NCBI RefSeq assembly: GCF_040412425.1
Contig: NC_089741.1
Location: forward strand, 36,362,420-36,426,419
From: Macrobrachium rosenbergii
Lineage: Eukaryota > Arthropoda > Malacostraca > Decapoda > Palaemonidae
Direction: 5' to 3'
DNA: 64,000 bases
Shown here: piece after piece, positions 24,873 to 37,070 of the stretch
Layout: each line of letters begins with the position of its first letter
Numbering within the stretch: the first letter of the stretch is position 1
Translations under genes and position numbers: made by a program
The notes under the pieces: generated by a model
The model's database searches: none
Told to the model about the DNA's origin: nothing
What the model saw: only the letters and a program-made list of their open reading frames with translations

Positions 24873-26970
24873 GCCCCTTTTTATGTGACTTTAATGTGTC
24901 GCTACATCTGAAATGTGGTCAGTAACAGAATTTATGTAAATGTCTTTCTTCTGGATGCTGGTAACTGAAAAAAAGTGAAATTAATGACCGGAATAAAATG
25001 CATAACCTACATATGAGAGTATTAGGCTTCCAAAATTAGTTCACCCAAGCTGGCAGGGCTCAGAAAACTCTGGCTGTTCTGGTGGCCAATGATTTTGCCC
25101 TAAGAGATTTCCAGCCAATTGGGCCATTTTCAAATATTTTCTTGTCATGGAGTCTTCCAGATGATATAGTTCCCTACTTTATATGTAGCTGAAGTTCCAT
25201 GGTATTGCCAGTGTTTGTCTCATTTTATATTCACAGATTAAGAGGCTGTCTTCAAAGTCTTGTCGTTGACAGTGATGTAGGTCGATAATTTCATAAAGTC
25301 GTCGTTTAGTTTCCATTTTTGAAATGAATACTATTGTTTTAGGTTAAATCTTACTGGTACTGTAATTATGAAACCTGCAAATTCGAATTAATTTTGCTCT
25401 AGTTTGTGGTGGTGAATAAATGATTCATTTTGAAGTTTCAACCCATTCAGGCACTTTTAAAATTCTTAATGCCTACTAGCACCAAGTCTTATTTCAAAGG
25501 TTTATTATGAGGAAATATTTTCATCAATGAAGGGTGCGTTAAGAGGGTTTGTCTATGGATGGTGAACTAAGGTTAGATTCATTTTGAAACGTCACAGTTC
25601 TTTTTGCGAGTCCCAGTTTTGTTACTTAAAGATTTCCTTCTTTTAGAAGGTTAAAGATTTCCTTCTTTTAGAAGGTTAGGTTTGAAGGAAAAGGACTTAA
25701 TGCAAGCCATGCGGTATTACTGTAAAGCTTTCTGTTAGACTTTTAATCAATCTTGGTGTTGTGTGAATTGCTTATGGCAAAAATCCTCCTTATCAAATGG
25801 ATCACATAGGGTAGTATTTTATCTCAATTCAAACGTAGTTAATATGCAACGGTAAAACCTTGGTGCTTTGTCACTGCAGTTAGTCTTCAGGTTTTGAAGG
25901 TCTCGATATTTCAACTTGAACTATTGAAAAAGGAAATAAACAGTAAACAGTAAACTTATAAGCCAAGATGAAATGCAGGAATGTAATTTCCGTAAATGTA
26001 ATATTTCTAGCATGGTAAAGATGGATCTGTGTCAAGTGTTTGCCTTGAAAACTTTAGCCGACCACTTTAAACTAAAAAGTAATTTGAATAAAGTACACCT
26101 CACAGTGAATGCATTAAGAGGAAAATGGTTTGCGCTATTCTTGGCTGACTGGTCCAATTTGCAAAACTGGTTAGTTTACTTTAGCCATGATGTAATTTGG
26201 TGTAATTTGAAACCATATGCTATTACTCATTATCAAGTGATTCATTGCTACTGGAACGAATTAAATATTGACATTTATTTGGCGTATAGTTTTAAAATTT
26301 TTCATTATGCAGGTCAGAATAAACTATGAGTTTAGAGTAGTGGTAATTTTAGTGTAAGGGAGCTTTGAAGGTACTGTAAAGTTACGGGATATTGATTTTC
26401 ATCTTATATAACCCCCAGTACCAGACAAATTTTGTCTTGACAAGAGGTACCCATTTTCTAGAGAAACTTGCATTTATCTCTATCAGGTATTACGGAATTA
26501 CGAAATTATTTTGTGACAATTTGAGGGCTGACAGAGTAACAGTTCTAATAAAAATTTACTTGAACGGTGGTATTTTAATGGCACAGTGTTAGACTAAAGC
26601 ACAGGACATGTAGTGGGAATAAAGTATTCCTATCGGCCACAAATTTATCATTGCATTACTTTTTGTATTTGTAAATTGTCAAGAGTTTCTGCTTAAGGAT
26701 TTGTAATAAAAGGGACCTTTGCAATTTGTAACAATATTGCTGGGAGTGTTGCAGCTAAGGGTATATTTTAATAACCAAATGTCACAATTTTCTGATTCAT
26801 TCCGAATCTTGCCTCTCAAAGTATTCAGAAAGGTGTGATTTGTATCATTGTGACCACCATCAGAGTTTCATCTGACGGACAACATCGGAAGTCAGTTGAC
26901 CAGAAAGCCATGTACATGTAGAGTGTATTGTCGTTTTAGGTGTGAACAAATGATTTCAATTTTTCTGCAG
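24873..26970. other. Intergenic DNA
   Basis: AT-rich. The longest open frame (25973-26329, 118 codons) shows no motif or compositional sign of coding. Apart from the 25-bp duplication I see no repeat family. Confidence 0.5.
25628..25677. repeat. Perfect 25-bp tandem duplication
   Basis: AAAGATTTCCTTCTTTTAGA plus AGGTT occurs twice in a row. The unit contains a small palindrome, CTTCT/AGAAG. Confidence 0.9.
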
Positions 26971-29900
26971 GTACGCTGAACCCTCTCAAGTAACTTGATC
27001 TTACAGTCTACTAACTATGGAGTGGGTTAACTATGGAATGGGAGACTGTTACGATGGCTGTAAAGTCTGTTGACGATGAAAAATGACCTTTGATAAATGT
27101 GTAAGTATACACGTAACTTGTCGACCCTCTTTTTGAGGGTATGAAACCTCTTGATTTTGGAAGAGTTTAAAAAAATATTCTGAGCAGAATTATATTCCAC
27201 GGGTGTTATGTTTTTCTTTTGGTTGTAATAGTATTTATTAATGTAATAATGCTCTTAAAGTTTAGATACTGTACTACCATGTAATTTAGAACAATGAATA
27301 GTAAGATAAAGGCCAAAGATCTAAGCAGGTAGTGAGTTGGATTTATGTAACACTACTTTAGTAACACTCTAGTACATTTTGAATTATTGTCATTTTTAGT
27401 CAAGCTGGTACTGATCCTGTATTTTTTTTTTTTTTTCCAGGTTCATAAAATCGTCAACCTAACTCGGTACAGCATACTGTACGGTAATCTGCTGACCATG
27501 AAATGGCTCCACAGTCAACTGCCTGTGAATGGCAGCAACACCTTCACAGTCTGAAATGAAATGGCTCCACAGCCTGTTTTCTATGAAGAATGTCTCGCCC
27601 AAATGGCTCCTCTGGGTATGGAGAGTGGCTTTTGCTTGAAATTCCATGTAAGTAGTTGCAGAGTTATGAACGTTATGTTAAGAGCAGGATACAGTTTCAA
27701 GTACAGGATGTTGATATATAAGTTTTGAAAGAAAAATATAGACTCTAGAATGTAGCATATTTTTACAAGGCTGTTTCAGTGGTGACACTTTGACACACCT
27801 AATGTCTTAGTTCAGAATTTTAGTAACATTCACCTGCACGAGAATTCGGTCCCACTGGTATTTAAACTGGTGTAGCATAAGTATATTATATCGTCATAAT
27901 GAGCCATAAATAGCTCTAATCTAAGGTTAAAGTACTTGTTCAATATTAGGTTGTTTTGCCTAAAAAGGTGGAGGTGGGGATACATGTGTAGCATACCCAT
28001 TAGTTTTCTGACCACTGAAGACCTTGCAATGCTTTAGAGTTGGAATGTTTACTAAGAATTTTACATTTGTATGTTAGGAGCTATGTAGACCTGCTATGCC
28101 TTGCTTGCGAAGTTAAAGTATTTGATTGTATCTAGTGATGAGGCCATTATCTGTGACAGGTTTTTTTGCCACCTTGTAACTAGGACCTGCTTTTAGTACT
28201 ATGGTGACTGGGGATAGAGGGATGACTGGCTTTTGTTTCCGTCAAAATAAAGTGAATTTGATATCAGTTTCATCTTGATAGACCATCTAAGTGGGAGTGC
28301 AATTTATTTGATCAAATCCATCTACATCTGTAGTTTATTGCTGTTGACTTCGATTTTTGTTTCCTTCCACTGATATTGGTTTGAAGTTCACCTGACCAGT
28401 TCGTATTGTTTACAAGCAATAACAATTCGAGGTTATCATAGCTTATGAGCTTTACCTGGTCATTGATGAGAACAGTCTCTTTATGAACACCTGTGCAGCT
28501 TGTCTGTAAACCATTCAGGAATACTAACTTCTACAAATTTGATCTGGTCATTCAGGCATTTTGCAAGCAGTATTTGTAATCACGTAGAGGTGTCCAATTT
28601 CACAATGTGACCATTGAGGGATATTTGACTTCATAAATTATGATTTCCACAAGCCCAATCAAGCTAGCTATATAAGTCACTTATTCATTTACTAAGTTTT
28701 AGTCTGGTCGATCAAGAGAAGTTTACAAACAAAAAGAGAATCAATCAGGCTCAAGTTTTATTTTTGGATTCAATTCAGTGTGCAAAGCAAGAAATTATTT
28801 AAACGTTGGTAGTAAGGTATATTAGATGTGGTCAGTAGTGGCAGTTATTGTATTTAGCAGTATGACTTAGTCAGTTTGTCCTCTGAAATATACTTGGCCA
28901 ATTGGACTCTTGCAGCTCATTACTACTCAGTCAGGACACCCCTTGTAAGCTATCAGTGTTCCATGAGAAATGTTTAGTTTTTTAAACACAAATCAGCTAG
29001 TCAGATAGTCGCCCTTGGCAAACCTCGAAGAATTTATAATTGTTCTCAAGTTTGCTGATTATAGTCTGGCCAGTTGGGTATTTTGCAAACCATGAATGTA
29101 AAATCAGGATCAAGAAGTGCTTTTAAATTGATGTGGCCGTTATTGGCATCTGCTGACTAGCCTGGAGTCATTACATGCAAGCAGTGTTTTTTTATAAAAA
29201 AAAAAAAAAAAATTTGATATCGACCTCATAAGGTAAAATGCTACACTTCTCATTTTGTTTGCTTACTCAGGAATCACATTACTGTACTCGGAATTAGAAA
29301 TTGTCAGAGTAGACTTTTTAATAGGGAAATTTGTAAGTTATTCCAGTGCAGAAACAATTGTACAAGTCAGTGATTGAGCTGTATAAGAAATGTTAAAATT
29401 TTTATGATCATATAAATGCTAGTTTTTTTTTAGTATAAAGTTTGGGATTGTGTATTACAATAGGTAATTCAAATAATTGAAATATGTGCAATGTTTTCAT
29501 CCAAGTTTTCTTTTTCAGAAATGTAATTGGGACCTCTGGCTAATGAATGCACACATCTGAAAAAGGGACAGCTGTACTAAAATGCAGCGGTTCTCAAGAA
29601 AGCCTTTCAGGAGACCGATACACAGTTGAGATTGAGATGTCAGTCCCATTTCCTATATATCAAGTCGAGGACCTAGTAGTGTAAATCCCAAAGAAAAGTT
29701 TGGTAATATACATAACTGAAGTCACGGTCTGTATGACCCATCAGTGTTCAGCTTTAACTGTGGGAAAACTTCTGTCTTCTTAAGTACATCATTCTCTTCG
29801 AAGAACACGCATCAGTTTGGAGTGAGGAAAGTTTAACATCCCCAAGGTACCTACGTTAACATCATCAGAGTGCCGTCTCCAGTTGTGCTTGGGTGAATGG

Positions 29901-30240
29901 AAGCAGTATGTGTACCCAAGTTTTCTTAGCAACAACCTTTGGCATTTTAAGTATTCAAGTGGCCTTATTTACTCTGATAATAAGTTACAGAAGAACTTTC
30001 TTCAGCAGTGACAAATCAGACTCCTCAATCTGAAGTACCACAAGGCTGAGAGCCTTCTCCATCACAGTGGTTATGTAATATAGACCATGGCTGTAAATGG
30101 AAGGTTTTACAGCAAGTCCCATCTAATAGAAGACTACATCAGCCTAGTTGCTCTCTGCTGACAATATTCTCTCCCATCTCCTTGGGTCACAAAAAAAATT
30201 CTGAAGTCTTTCTTTGAAGCTGTAAGATTCAAATAAAGAA
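26971..30240 (+). ncRNA. Possible spliced long noncoding RNA, three 3' exons
   Basis: Splice-bounded segments are 26971-27100 (TTTTTCTGCAG acceptor, GTAAGT donor), 27441-27647 (T14CCAG acceptor, GTAAGT donor) and a terminal segment from 29519 (TTTCTTTTTCAG acceptor) to an AATAAA at 30232-30237. The first segment has stops in all three frames, and I find no long frame through the others, so a protein product is unlikely. An upstream exon could end at 19923. This rests only on the spacing of strong splice signals and is inference. Confidence 0.3.
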
Positions 30241-32682
30241 GTATAACTATACTAAATAATTTATTCCTCCATTTTCAACAATGTTTATATAACATCATTA
30301 GTCCTGGAATACCATCGTGTCCTTGATTGACCTTATCACCCAAATGGTTCCTGAGGATCAGGTAAAATTGGAAAGAACCAGACTCCTCTTCAGTAATGAA
30401 GAAGAACCCAGTTAATGTACAGACTTTGACTCCATTAGGTTCAGAGAGTTAGCTTTCAAGTCTGTTTGCCGAGAAGTCAATTCAATCTGACAACAGCAAG
30501 AGATTCCCCTTGTCCTGACATGTACTGATTTCTGTCCAACGTAACTTACGTAATGGTGGATAGTCAATGCAGCTATGATGGACCAGTGCAAATGGCAACT
30601 TTACACCACTTCATGGAGTGTTTAAAACTGTTACATATGAAAAATCAAAGAATTAATTGCTTTCACTTTTCTCTCTCGTTTGGTACTTTCAAAAAGTTAG
30701 TATTTCTATGTCTGTGATGTGATTACACTTGAAAGATACACTTCATTTGTCTGTCTCTCAAATTTGGTGGGGTCTAAACAGGTCCTATGACCCATGTTCC
30801 ACCAAACCTGAGAGAAAGACTATGATCAGAATCTTACAAGGTGTAATCAAACCAGATAAGACAGGCAGAAATATTAACTTTTCAAGGTTCTTTCCAACAA
30901 CAGAGAAATAATAAAAAAGCTACCCCCTTAGATTCTTCACATGAGACTGTGGATAATCCCTCTATGCAGTGGTGTAAAGTTGCCTTTTGCAATGGTACAT
31001 CACAGCCACAGTGACTCTCCACCATTAAGCAAAACTTATGTTGAACAAAAATCTGTATATGCTGAATCATTCCTTTCTTTTGCTACTGTTAGACTGACTT
31101 GACTTCTCAACAAACTGACGAAGGAAACACAGACTTGAAAGCTAAGTCTCAGGGCTTAACTGAGTCAATGTCTGCAGCTGCTCACAAACTTGGGTTTTGC
31201 TTCATTAGTATGAAGAGTCTGTGGTTCTTTCCAGTCTTAGCAAAATCTTCAGTAAACATTTGGGCTTTGTTCTTTCTGGTATTAGCCAATCTTCAGAAAT
31301 CAGTTCAGCTTCGTTCTTTCCAGTCTTGGTCAATCTTCAAAAATCAGTTGGGTGAAGAAGCCCATCAGGAAAGCTATGTGACAATGGTGAATCTTGGTCT
31401 TGCTATCATCTGGACCACTAATTCCCTGCAACATAGTTAAATTAATTAACATACAGCTTCAAGCACTCAAAAACACTGCAGAAAAAATGACATCCTATAA
31501 AAAAAAAACTCAAAATAACGACTGAATATGTAGTGTGTTTTAAGCCCTATTAAACCTTGAGAGAGAGAGAGACAGGGAGAGCTGCATTACATAAGATGGA
31601 CAAAGTGACCTTGGGTATTAAATGAGAGAGAGAGAGAGGGGGGGGGGGAATTGGAATATAGAAAAAATTAGGCCAAAGACCAAGCACTGTGACCTAAATT
31701 AGGCCAAAGACCAAGCACTGTGACCTATAAGGTCATTTGGTGCTGAAAGAGAAATGGACTGTTAAACCTAATGAAGAAAAGAGAGCTGTGATTATGTAAA
31801 CTGCTTTGTATTAAACCTAACAATGAGCTGAGCATCAAAACCAGAGAGTGCATGCTCTGTTAAACCTGAGAAAGAGAAGGGGCTATATTAAACCTGAGAG
31901 AGCAAGCTGTGTCTAACATGCGAGAGGGACCTGTATTAAACCTGAGAGTGAGTGTATCAAACCTAAGTGAGAAAAAGAGTTGTATGCAAAACCTGAAAGA
32001 AACTGGTTTCTGTGATGAAGAACAAATCCAACCCTAAAACAAACTACTGTGGTCTATTAGAAACTGACTTGACATATAAATGTCACGGAAGTAAATATAT
32101 CACAGTACTTTGCAATTTGGAATGCTCTGTTTCTCATTACACTAAGTACAAAAATTAAATACAATAACAAAAAAATTTACTGCAAGTTCAGCCTAGGGAG
32201 GAAAATGTTTTACCAATTTTTGTTACAGGAACTACTGTAATTTCCAGTTGTCAAAGCTATCATCCAAAGTTACAATAAATACCAAATCACCTTTTCTTCA
32301 TATATATGGCTAAGCAAAAATCATTATGATTCTATTGAATGTTGCACTGCATTTTCTCATGTAAGATGACCACAAAATTTGTCAAGTGACAATGCAGGCC
32401 CTGTTTACCGTACAAATGTCTAATAATAAAGGTTTTATGTATTACTTTACAAAAAAGAAGTTGCAGAAAAAAGTGGAAAATAACATAAGATCTCAAAATA
32501 CAGATGGTTAGGACACATGCTGGGAAGTATGAAAAGAGAAATCATACCATGCCTAACACCACAAAAGATCAATCTTTTAATGATGAACTTTCCTTCAACC
32601 ACATTTTTTCATAACTTCTGAATTTGGTGAACCAAATAAAATCCTTTGTCAATAGTAAAACAACTTCAGTTACGCTAAGGGC
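30241..32682. other. Intergenic DNA with purine-rich patches
   Basis: Between 31560 and 32000 there are interrupted GAGAGA tracts and recurring TTAAACCTGAGAGA-like phrases, a degenerate simple-sequence region. The open frame at 31099-31440 has no recognisable feature. A short fragment of the TTAGGCCAAAG family lies at 31651-31760. Confidence 0.5.
31651..31760 (-). mobile_element. Fragment of the TTAGGCCAAAG interspersed family with internal duplication
   Basis: GGAATATAGAAAAAATTAGG and GCCAAAGACCAAGCACTGTG match the start of the fuller copies at 35995 and 62255. A 31-bp piece (AAATTAGGCCAAAGACCAAG..) is tandemly duplicated at 31666 and 31697. Confidence 0.7.
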
Positions 32683-32797
32683 TTAAAGGGTCTTCATGTA
32701 TGTGATGGCTGGACCAAAGCAGTCTGGGTTCAAGGGCTTCTTGTCTAAGAACAGCTTGGCAAAAACCAATTCCAACATCCTCCATGATATCAGTAAC
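32683..32797 (-). CDS. Putative terminal coding exon, unidentified minus-strand gene
   Basis: On the minus strand a CTCTTTTATAG acceptor is followed by sequence open in two frames. In phase 2 it gives 37 residues ending DKKPLNPDCFGPAITYMKTL with TAA at 32685-32683. In phase 0 it gives 40 residues (VTDIMEDVGIGFCQAVLRQE..) ending with TAG at 32677-32675. Both are phase-compatible with the exon at 35147-35052. I recognise neither product. Codon-like composition and a strong acceptor support an exon, but it could be a noncoding transcript. Confidence 0.35.
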
Positions 32798-34622
32798 CTA
32801 TAAAAGAGAAAATGGTTGATTAAGTAATCACATTTGCGTTATATGACTATTATACAAATAAAGAATGGTGATTTATGTCTGAAGAGAGAAAATTACATCT
32901 TAACTGAAGAAATTATAAAAAATTTACCTTATAACTATGAATTATTTGCAAATATATATTAAACAAAATGCAATGCCATAGTTTTACTTTTAAAGACAAC
33001 TAATAAAATTAGAAAAAAGCACAAAATAAAATTGCTGCATCAGTAACAATGTTCTTTGACCCAAAAATTTTGTGAAATTGGTTCCTAATGCAAAATTGGG
33101 CTAAAACAAATTTTCTCAATAGATTTTGCCTACTGTGTGCCTTGCATGGTGCATTCCAGATGGAACTAAGCTGCTCTGCTTTCTGTTCCCTTCAGTCATT
33201 TCCCACCCAGTTGTCCACCTACTCACAAAATTCTTTTTCCAATTCCTACTTATCAGACAAGTATATGGGTCCACAAATACCTTCTGAAGATCAAAATCAG
33301 TGAAAAAAATTTACCAAAGATTTAAGATCCCTAAGCTACAGGTCACCTAAAAGGACCACCACCACAGCATTTGAAGTGACACAGTTGTCCCAATATTTGT
33401 GCATCATCTACAAAACTGCAGCAAGTGGCTGAGTCAATCTTTGTTTATGGTTTACCAAGTCATTTGACTGCTCACTGCTTTTGTTAGGTTTCACAGATTA
33501 AATTCAAATCTATTGCCTTCATATTACAGCAATTTTCAACCATGATAGTTATCAAAGCATTTTAGGAAGTGCTCAAAAATGTCAAAAACAGAATATATCA
33601 AAATACTATACAGAAATTTAGCATTAACATGAGCAATTCCAAATACAGAATGAAAAAAAGTCTGGCAATTTTATTCAATACCATCTGAACTTAAAAAATC
33701 AATGATTCAGCTTTATTCTTGGGCATTGATAAATTTTCCCTGTCTTCTTAAAACACTGCACCTGGAATATACATAGACTGCTTTAAGTGAATGGACAGTT
33801 ATTTAAGGCAACTGGCTCAGCACACTAAGTTAAAACTATGACGCCTGTGATAAAATAATCTCACGTTTCCAACAAATGGATTATTTTTATTATCGTCTAG
33901 AATGTTAACACCTGGAGCTTGGTTAGGGAGGAGGGGGAGGGCGAGTTGTTCCAAACCACGTCTGTGGTAAATAATATAATGACTGCCCATAGGTATAGCA
34001 ATATTTTATTTTTTATCATTCACAGTAAATTTATCAATATTGTAGTATCCTGGTTACAGTGCCATTTTGAAGGTGATTAGTTGTTCATAACTGCAGTACT
34101 GGATACGAAAAAATGTAGAACAAGAAAAATAGAAGGTCAAAATGATGAATTGAAGTTAACCAAAAATTTTCTAAGGGTGACATTTCATATCCCTGGAACC
34201 TCAACTTCTGGAAATATAAAAATGCCAACTAGCATTACTGACACCTCAAGAGAATTAATTCACTCACTACATCATTTCTAGATTCCCAAATCTTGGTTAA
34301 AAGATTTCATATCTGAGTGGTAACAATTGGTGCGAAGATAAAATTTAAGACATTTGACATTAAGATTGGGAAGACAACAGACAAATGAAAAGTTATTGGC
34401 AGAAAGCCATAGCTGGACATTAAGATTGGGACGACAACAGACAAATGAAAAGTTATTGGCAGAAAGCCATGCAGCTATGGGCTGACAGGATGCTAAAGTC
34501 TTCACTGCCATTTATAGTTAGACGCAAAAGGCACCTACAAGTACATAGTAGGCCCTCATGGGGGGTCACTGACGGAAAACACCTGGTGTCTTCATATGTT
34601 TAAAAGTGAAATTTAAACTTAC
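32798..34622 (-). other. Putative intron of the minus-strand transcript
   Basis: AT-rich sequence with no coding exon recognised on either strand, containing the exact 60-bp duplication at 34356. Open frames on the plus strand (33088, 34081) have no recognisable features. Confidence 0.4.
34356..34475. repeat. 60-bp tandem duplication
   Basis: GACATTAAGATTGGGAAGAC and the following 40 bp are repeated exactly 60 bp later with very few mismatches (GGGAAG versus GGGACG). The near identity suggests a recent duplication or an assembly effect. Confidence 0.93.
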
Positions 34623-34733
34623 ATTCAGCAAAAGCAGACATCCATACAACTGAAATCACTGGGGAAATGGTTGTGGAGCAGAATACCTTGCCTGACAGCC
34701 TTGAAGCAAGCATGATTTCTCGTTATTCATGTC
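34623..34733 (-). other. Putative alternative or untranslated exon, minus strand
   Basis: On the minus strand, a TTTTCAG acceptor and a GTAAGT donor bound 111 bp. In the frame that follows the 35147-35052 exon in phase 0 it reads DMNNEKSCLLQGCQAR, then YSAPQPFPQ and a stop, so inclusion would give a different, shorter C-terminus. The last bases before the donor (TGCTGAAT-GTAAGT) resemble those of the upstream exon (TGCAGAAT-GTAAGT). Confidence 0.3.
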
Positions 34734-35051
34734 CTGAAAATATTTATACATGCTGTACTACAATTTCATAGTGACAAAAGAAAGGTCGATGCTAAAAATA
34801 ATTACTGTATTGAGTCATGGAGTCTGGAAAGACTATATCAGCAAATTAGTTATGCAACAACTGAATCTACTAAATATTCAATACAGTGCTCTATTATCGA
34901 CTTATCATTAACCAGTACAGTACTAAATTCTTGAATGATTTTACGTAAGTACTAATAGCCTGAATCATAGTAACATTACTTCATAAGCTTCAAACCCAAT
35001 GCGTTATTTGTTTTCTTCAAATCCATAACATACTGTCAAGATTCAACTTAC

Positions 35052-35147
35052 ATTCTGCAGTAGCAAATACCAGCTGGAACACCGGACAAAAACCCATGGC
35101 TCCATCCAATTGTAAGAACGGTAAAAACATTCCTCACATGCTGATGT
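35052..35147 (-). CDS. Putative internal exon, unidentified minus-strand gene
   Basis: A 96-bp segment between TTTCCTTTTCAG and GTAAGT on the minus strand is open in two frames. One reads TSACEECFYRSYNWMEPWVF; the other, phase 1, reads HQHVRNVFTVLTIGWSHGFL followed by SGVPAGICYCR. The second is hydrophobic and joins in phase to the 37-residue C-terminus at 32797. I do not recognise either. No further upstream exons were identified, so the gene start is unknown. Confidence 0.35.
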
Positions 35148-35994
35148 CTGAAAAGGAAATGAAGATCTTGAAAATTTCAAAATTAAATCCTGAAATGTTC
35201 AAAATTATTTCACGCAATTTCTAATATATAAATTACCTTAGCATTTTTTTTACTAATACAAAGTGAAAAGTCTAATTTGAAAAAGCTAAACTAGTGCCAG
35301 CAGCTGCACAGAAACGCCTCATCCCTCAATGTGTGGTTTACCTTTCTCTTATTAAAACCTCCAAATGCCTGTCTCACCTAAGAAAGGGATTTTATACAGG
35401 ATGCAAGTTTGTAAAATAAATATTAAAACTTTTTTATTTGAAATAAGTTTCTATATGAAGTAAGCCTGTTCATTTTACACAAGAATTAATGGTAACACGT
35501 TTTAACATTCTGGGAGAGATATTTTACATTTTTCCTTTGGGATGTTATGGTTTTCACCGGAAAGCATTTCTGAAATAGAGTACAGTGTTAGGAAATTGAG
35601 AAACTGATAGGGCCCTTCAGTTATTACAAAATACGTTATCATATACAGTATTCAAATTTTGGAATAGCTCTATGATTTAGTGATGAAAACCATGTAACAA
35701 TTCCTAACATATCCTTTAAGAATACACAAAACATCTTGCCACTTGTCTTCTTGTGGTTCTGCCACTTGTTTTTCTCTGGGTTCTACAGTATTCAAGTGTT
35801 AACACCATTTACTCTTAGAACATCAAGAAATCATTGTGGTTACAAAAATAGTCATACAAATACTGGTACTTTTTGTGCTTAACATGTTAAGTTTCTGGAT
35901 GCATGGCATCCTTCCTGATGTGATGTATTTTAAGTTCACTCTTTATTCATGACTATATTTCAAAATTATGGCACAAGACCAAAATATTCTTGGA
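35148..35994. other. Noncoding DNA
   Basis: AT-rich, unique-looking sequence; nothing recognised. Confidence 0.5.
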
Positions 35995-36330
35995 ATGGAT
36001 TGGAATATAAAATTTAGGCCAAAGGGCAAGTGCTGGGACCTATGAGGTCACTATTTGCTGAAAGGGAAATTGAGAGTAAACAGGTTTAAAAGGTGTAACA
36101 GTGAAAAAACCTAGCAGTTACACTATGAAACATTTGTTAGGATAGGGTGGAAAGTAAGATGAAAGATAGAGAATATGAATGAAGGTGCAGTACAAGGAAG
36201 GAAAGGGTTGCAGACAGGGGCTGAGGAGATGCTGCAAAACACCTTAAGTAATGCCTATAGTGCAATGTGTGAGGTGCACTAACGGCACTATCCCCTTACA
36301 GGGGGGATGGAGAGAATGCACAAAGCACAA
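35995..36330 (-). mobile_element. TTAGGCCAAAG family interspersed element, near full length
   Basis: It begins GGATTGGAATATAAAATTTA and continues GGCCAAAGGGCAAGTGCTGG, then AAAGGTGTAACAGTG, TTAAGTAATGCCTATAGTGC and a CCCCTTACAGG end. It is colinear with 62255-62540. Shorter pieces lie at 10787, 31651 and 46786. The GGAAT-rich end looks like a simple-repeat tail, suggesting a SINE on the minus strand whose tail is ATTCC-rich. Confidence 0.75.
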
Positions 36331-36540
36331 ATTCACACAGAAGTATGACAGCTGGTCTAGGGTATGATCATGAATCTTGATTCGGCATGGGTACACAACA
36401 CCCACTGGACCCTGGTCCTCTGGGAGGGGAAACAGCACTCACTAATCTCTTGGTATTATTCTATCTTTACTGTATACCACAACTTGGTACTGGAGTTTTT
36501 ACACTGGGCTCGTAAGTCTCCTTTATGTATATGCTTGATA

Positions 36541-36600
36541 GGCCATTCCCATGAGAACCGTTAATCAGCTCAGTGGTCTGGTTAAACTATTTTAATAAGA
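36541..36600 (+). mobile_element. 5'-truncated 60-bp SINE copy with 13-bp target duplication
   Basis: The 60 bp contain TTAATCAGCTCAGTGGTCTG and GTTAAACTA, the 3' end of the SINE at 12440-12712. They are flanked by exact repeats TATATGCTTGATA at 36528-36540 and 36601-36613. Severe 5' truncation with a 13-bp duplication is the usual result of LINE-driven insertion. Confidence 0.88.
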
Positions 36601-36764
36601 TATATGCTTGATAAGAAAATCATACAAAAATCTAAGGGAAATTTACTGTTACCAATATATTTACCGTCTTCTGTTTGTCTTACATTCATTCCCATCAGGC
36701 TGGTACTAAACAAGGCACTCATGCGAGTGGTAATGGTATTAAAAGTAAACAAGTAAAAAATACG

Positions 36765-37070
36765 CCAAAGTTTCTTCGGTGCAATAGAGTTTTCTGTACA
36801 CCGTGTAATGCTGTATGAGCTGCGGCCCATGAAACTTTCAGCCACAGCCAGGTGGTGGTTTGTACTATAGCGTTACCTTAAATAAAATAAAAACTACTGA
36901 GGCTAGAGGGTTGCAATTTGGTATGTTTGATGATTGGAGGGTGGATGATCAACATACCAATTTGCAGCCCTCTCTAGCCTCAGTAGTTTTTAAGATCTGA
37001 GGGCAGACAGAAAAAGTGAGGACAGACAGACAAAGCCATCTCAATAGTTTTCTTTTACAGAAAACTAAAA
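36765..37070 (-). mobile_element. Hairpin-bearing MITE-like element, copy 1
   Basis: It runs from CCAAAGTTTCTTCGGTGCAA to TCTTTTACAGAAAACTAAAA. The ends contain TTTTCTGTAC and TACAGAAAACT in inverted order. The interior has an extended hairpin (36890-36992): AAAACTACTGAGGCTAGAGG pairing with CCTCTCTAGCCTCAGTAGTT, continuing through GCAATTTGGTATGTTT. A second copy lies in the opposite orientation at 61281-61642. Confidence 0.78.

Noticed and set aside
34623..35147. The 96- and 111-bp minus-strand segments as duplicated mutually exclusive exons
   Set aside because: Similarity is limited to the bases around the donor. The rest does not align convincingly and the lengths differ.
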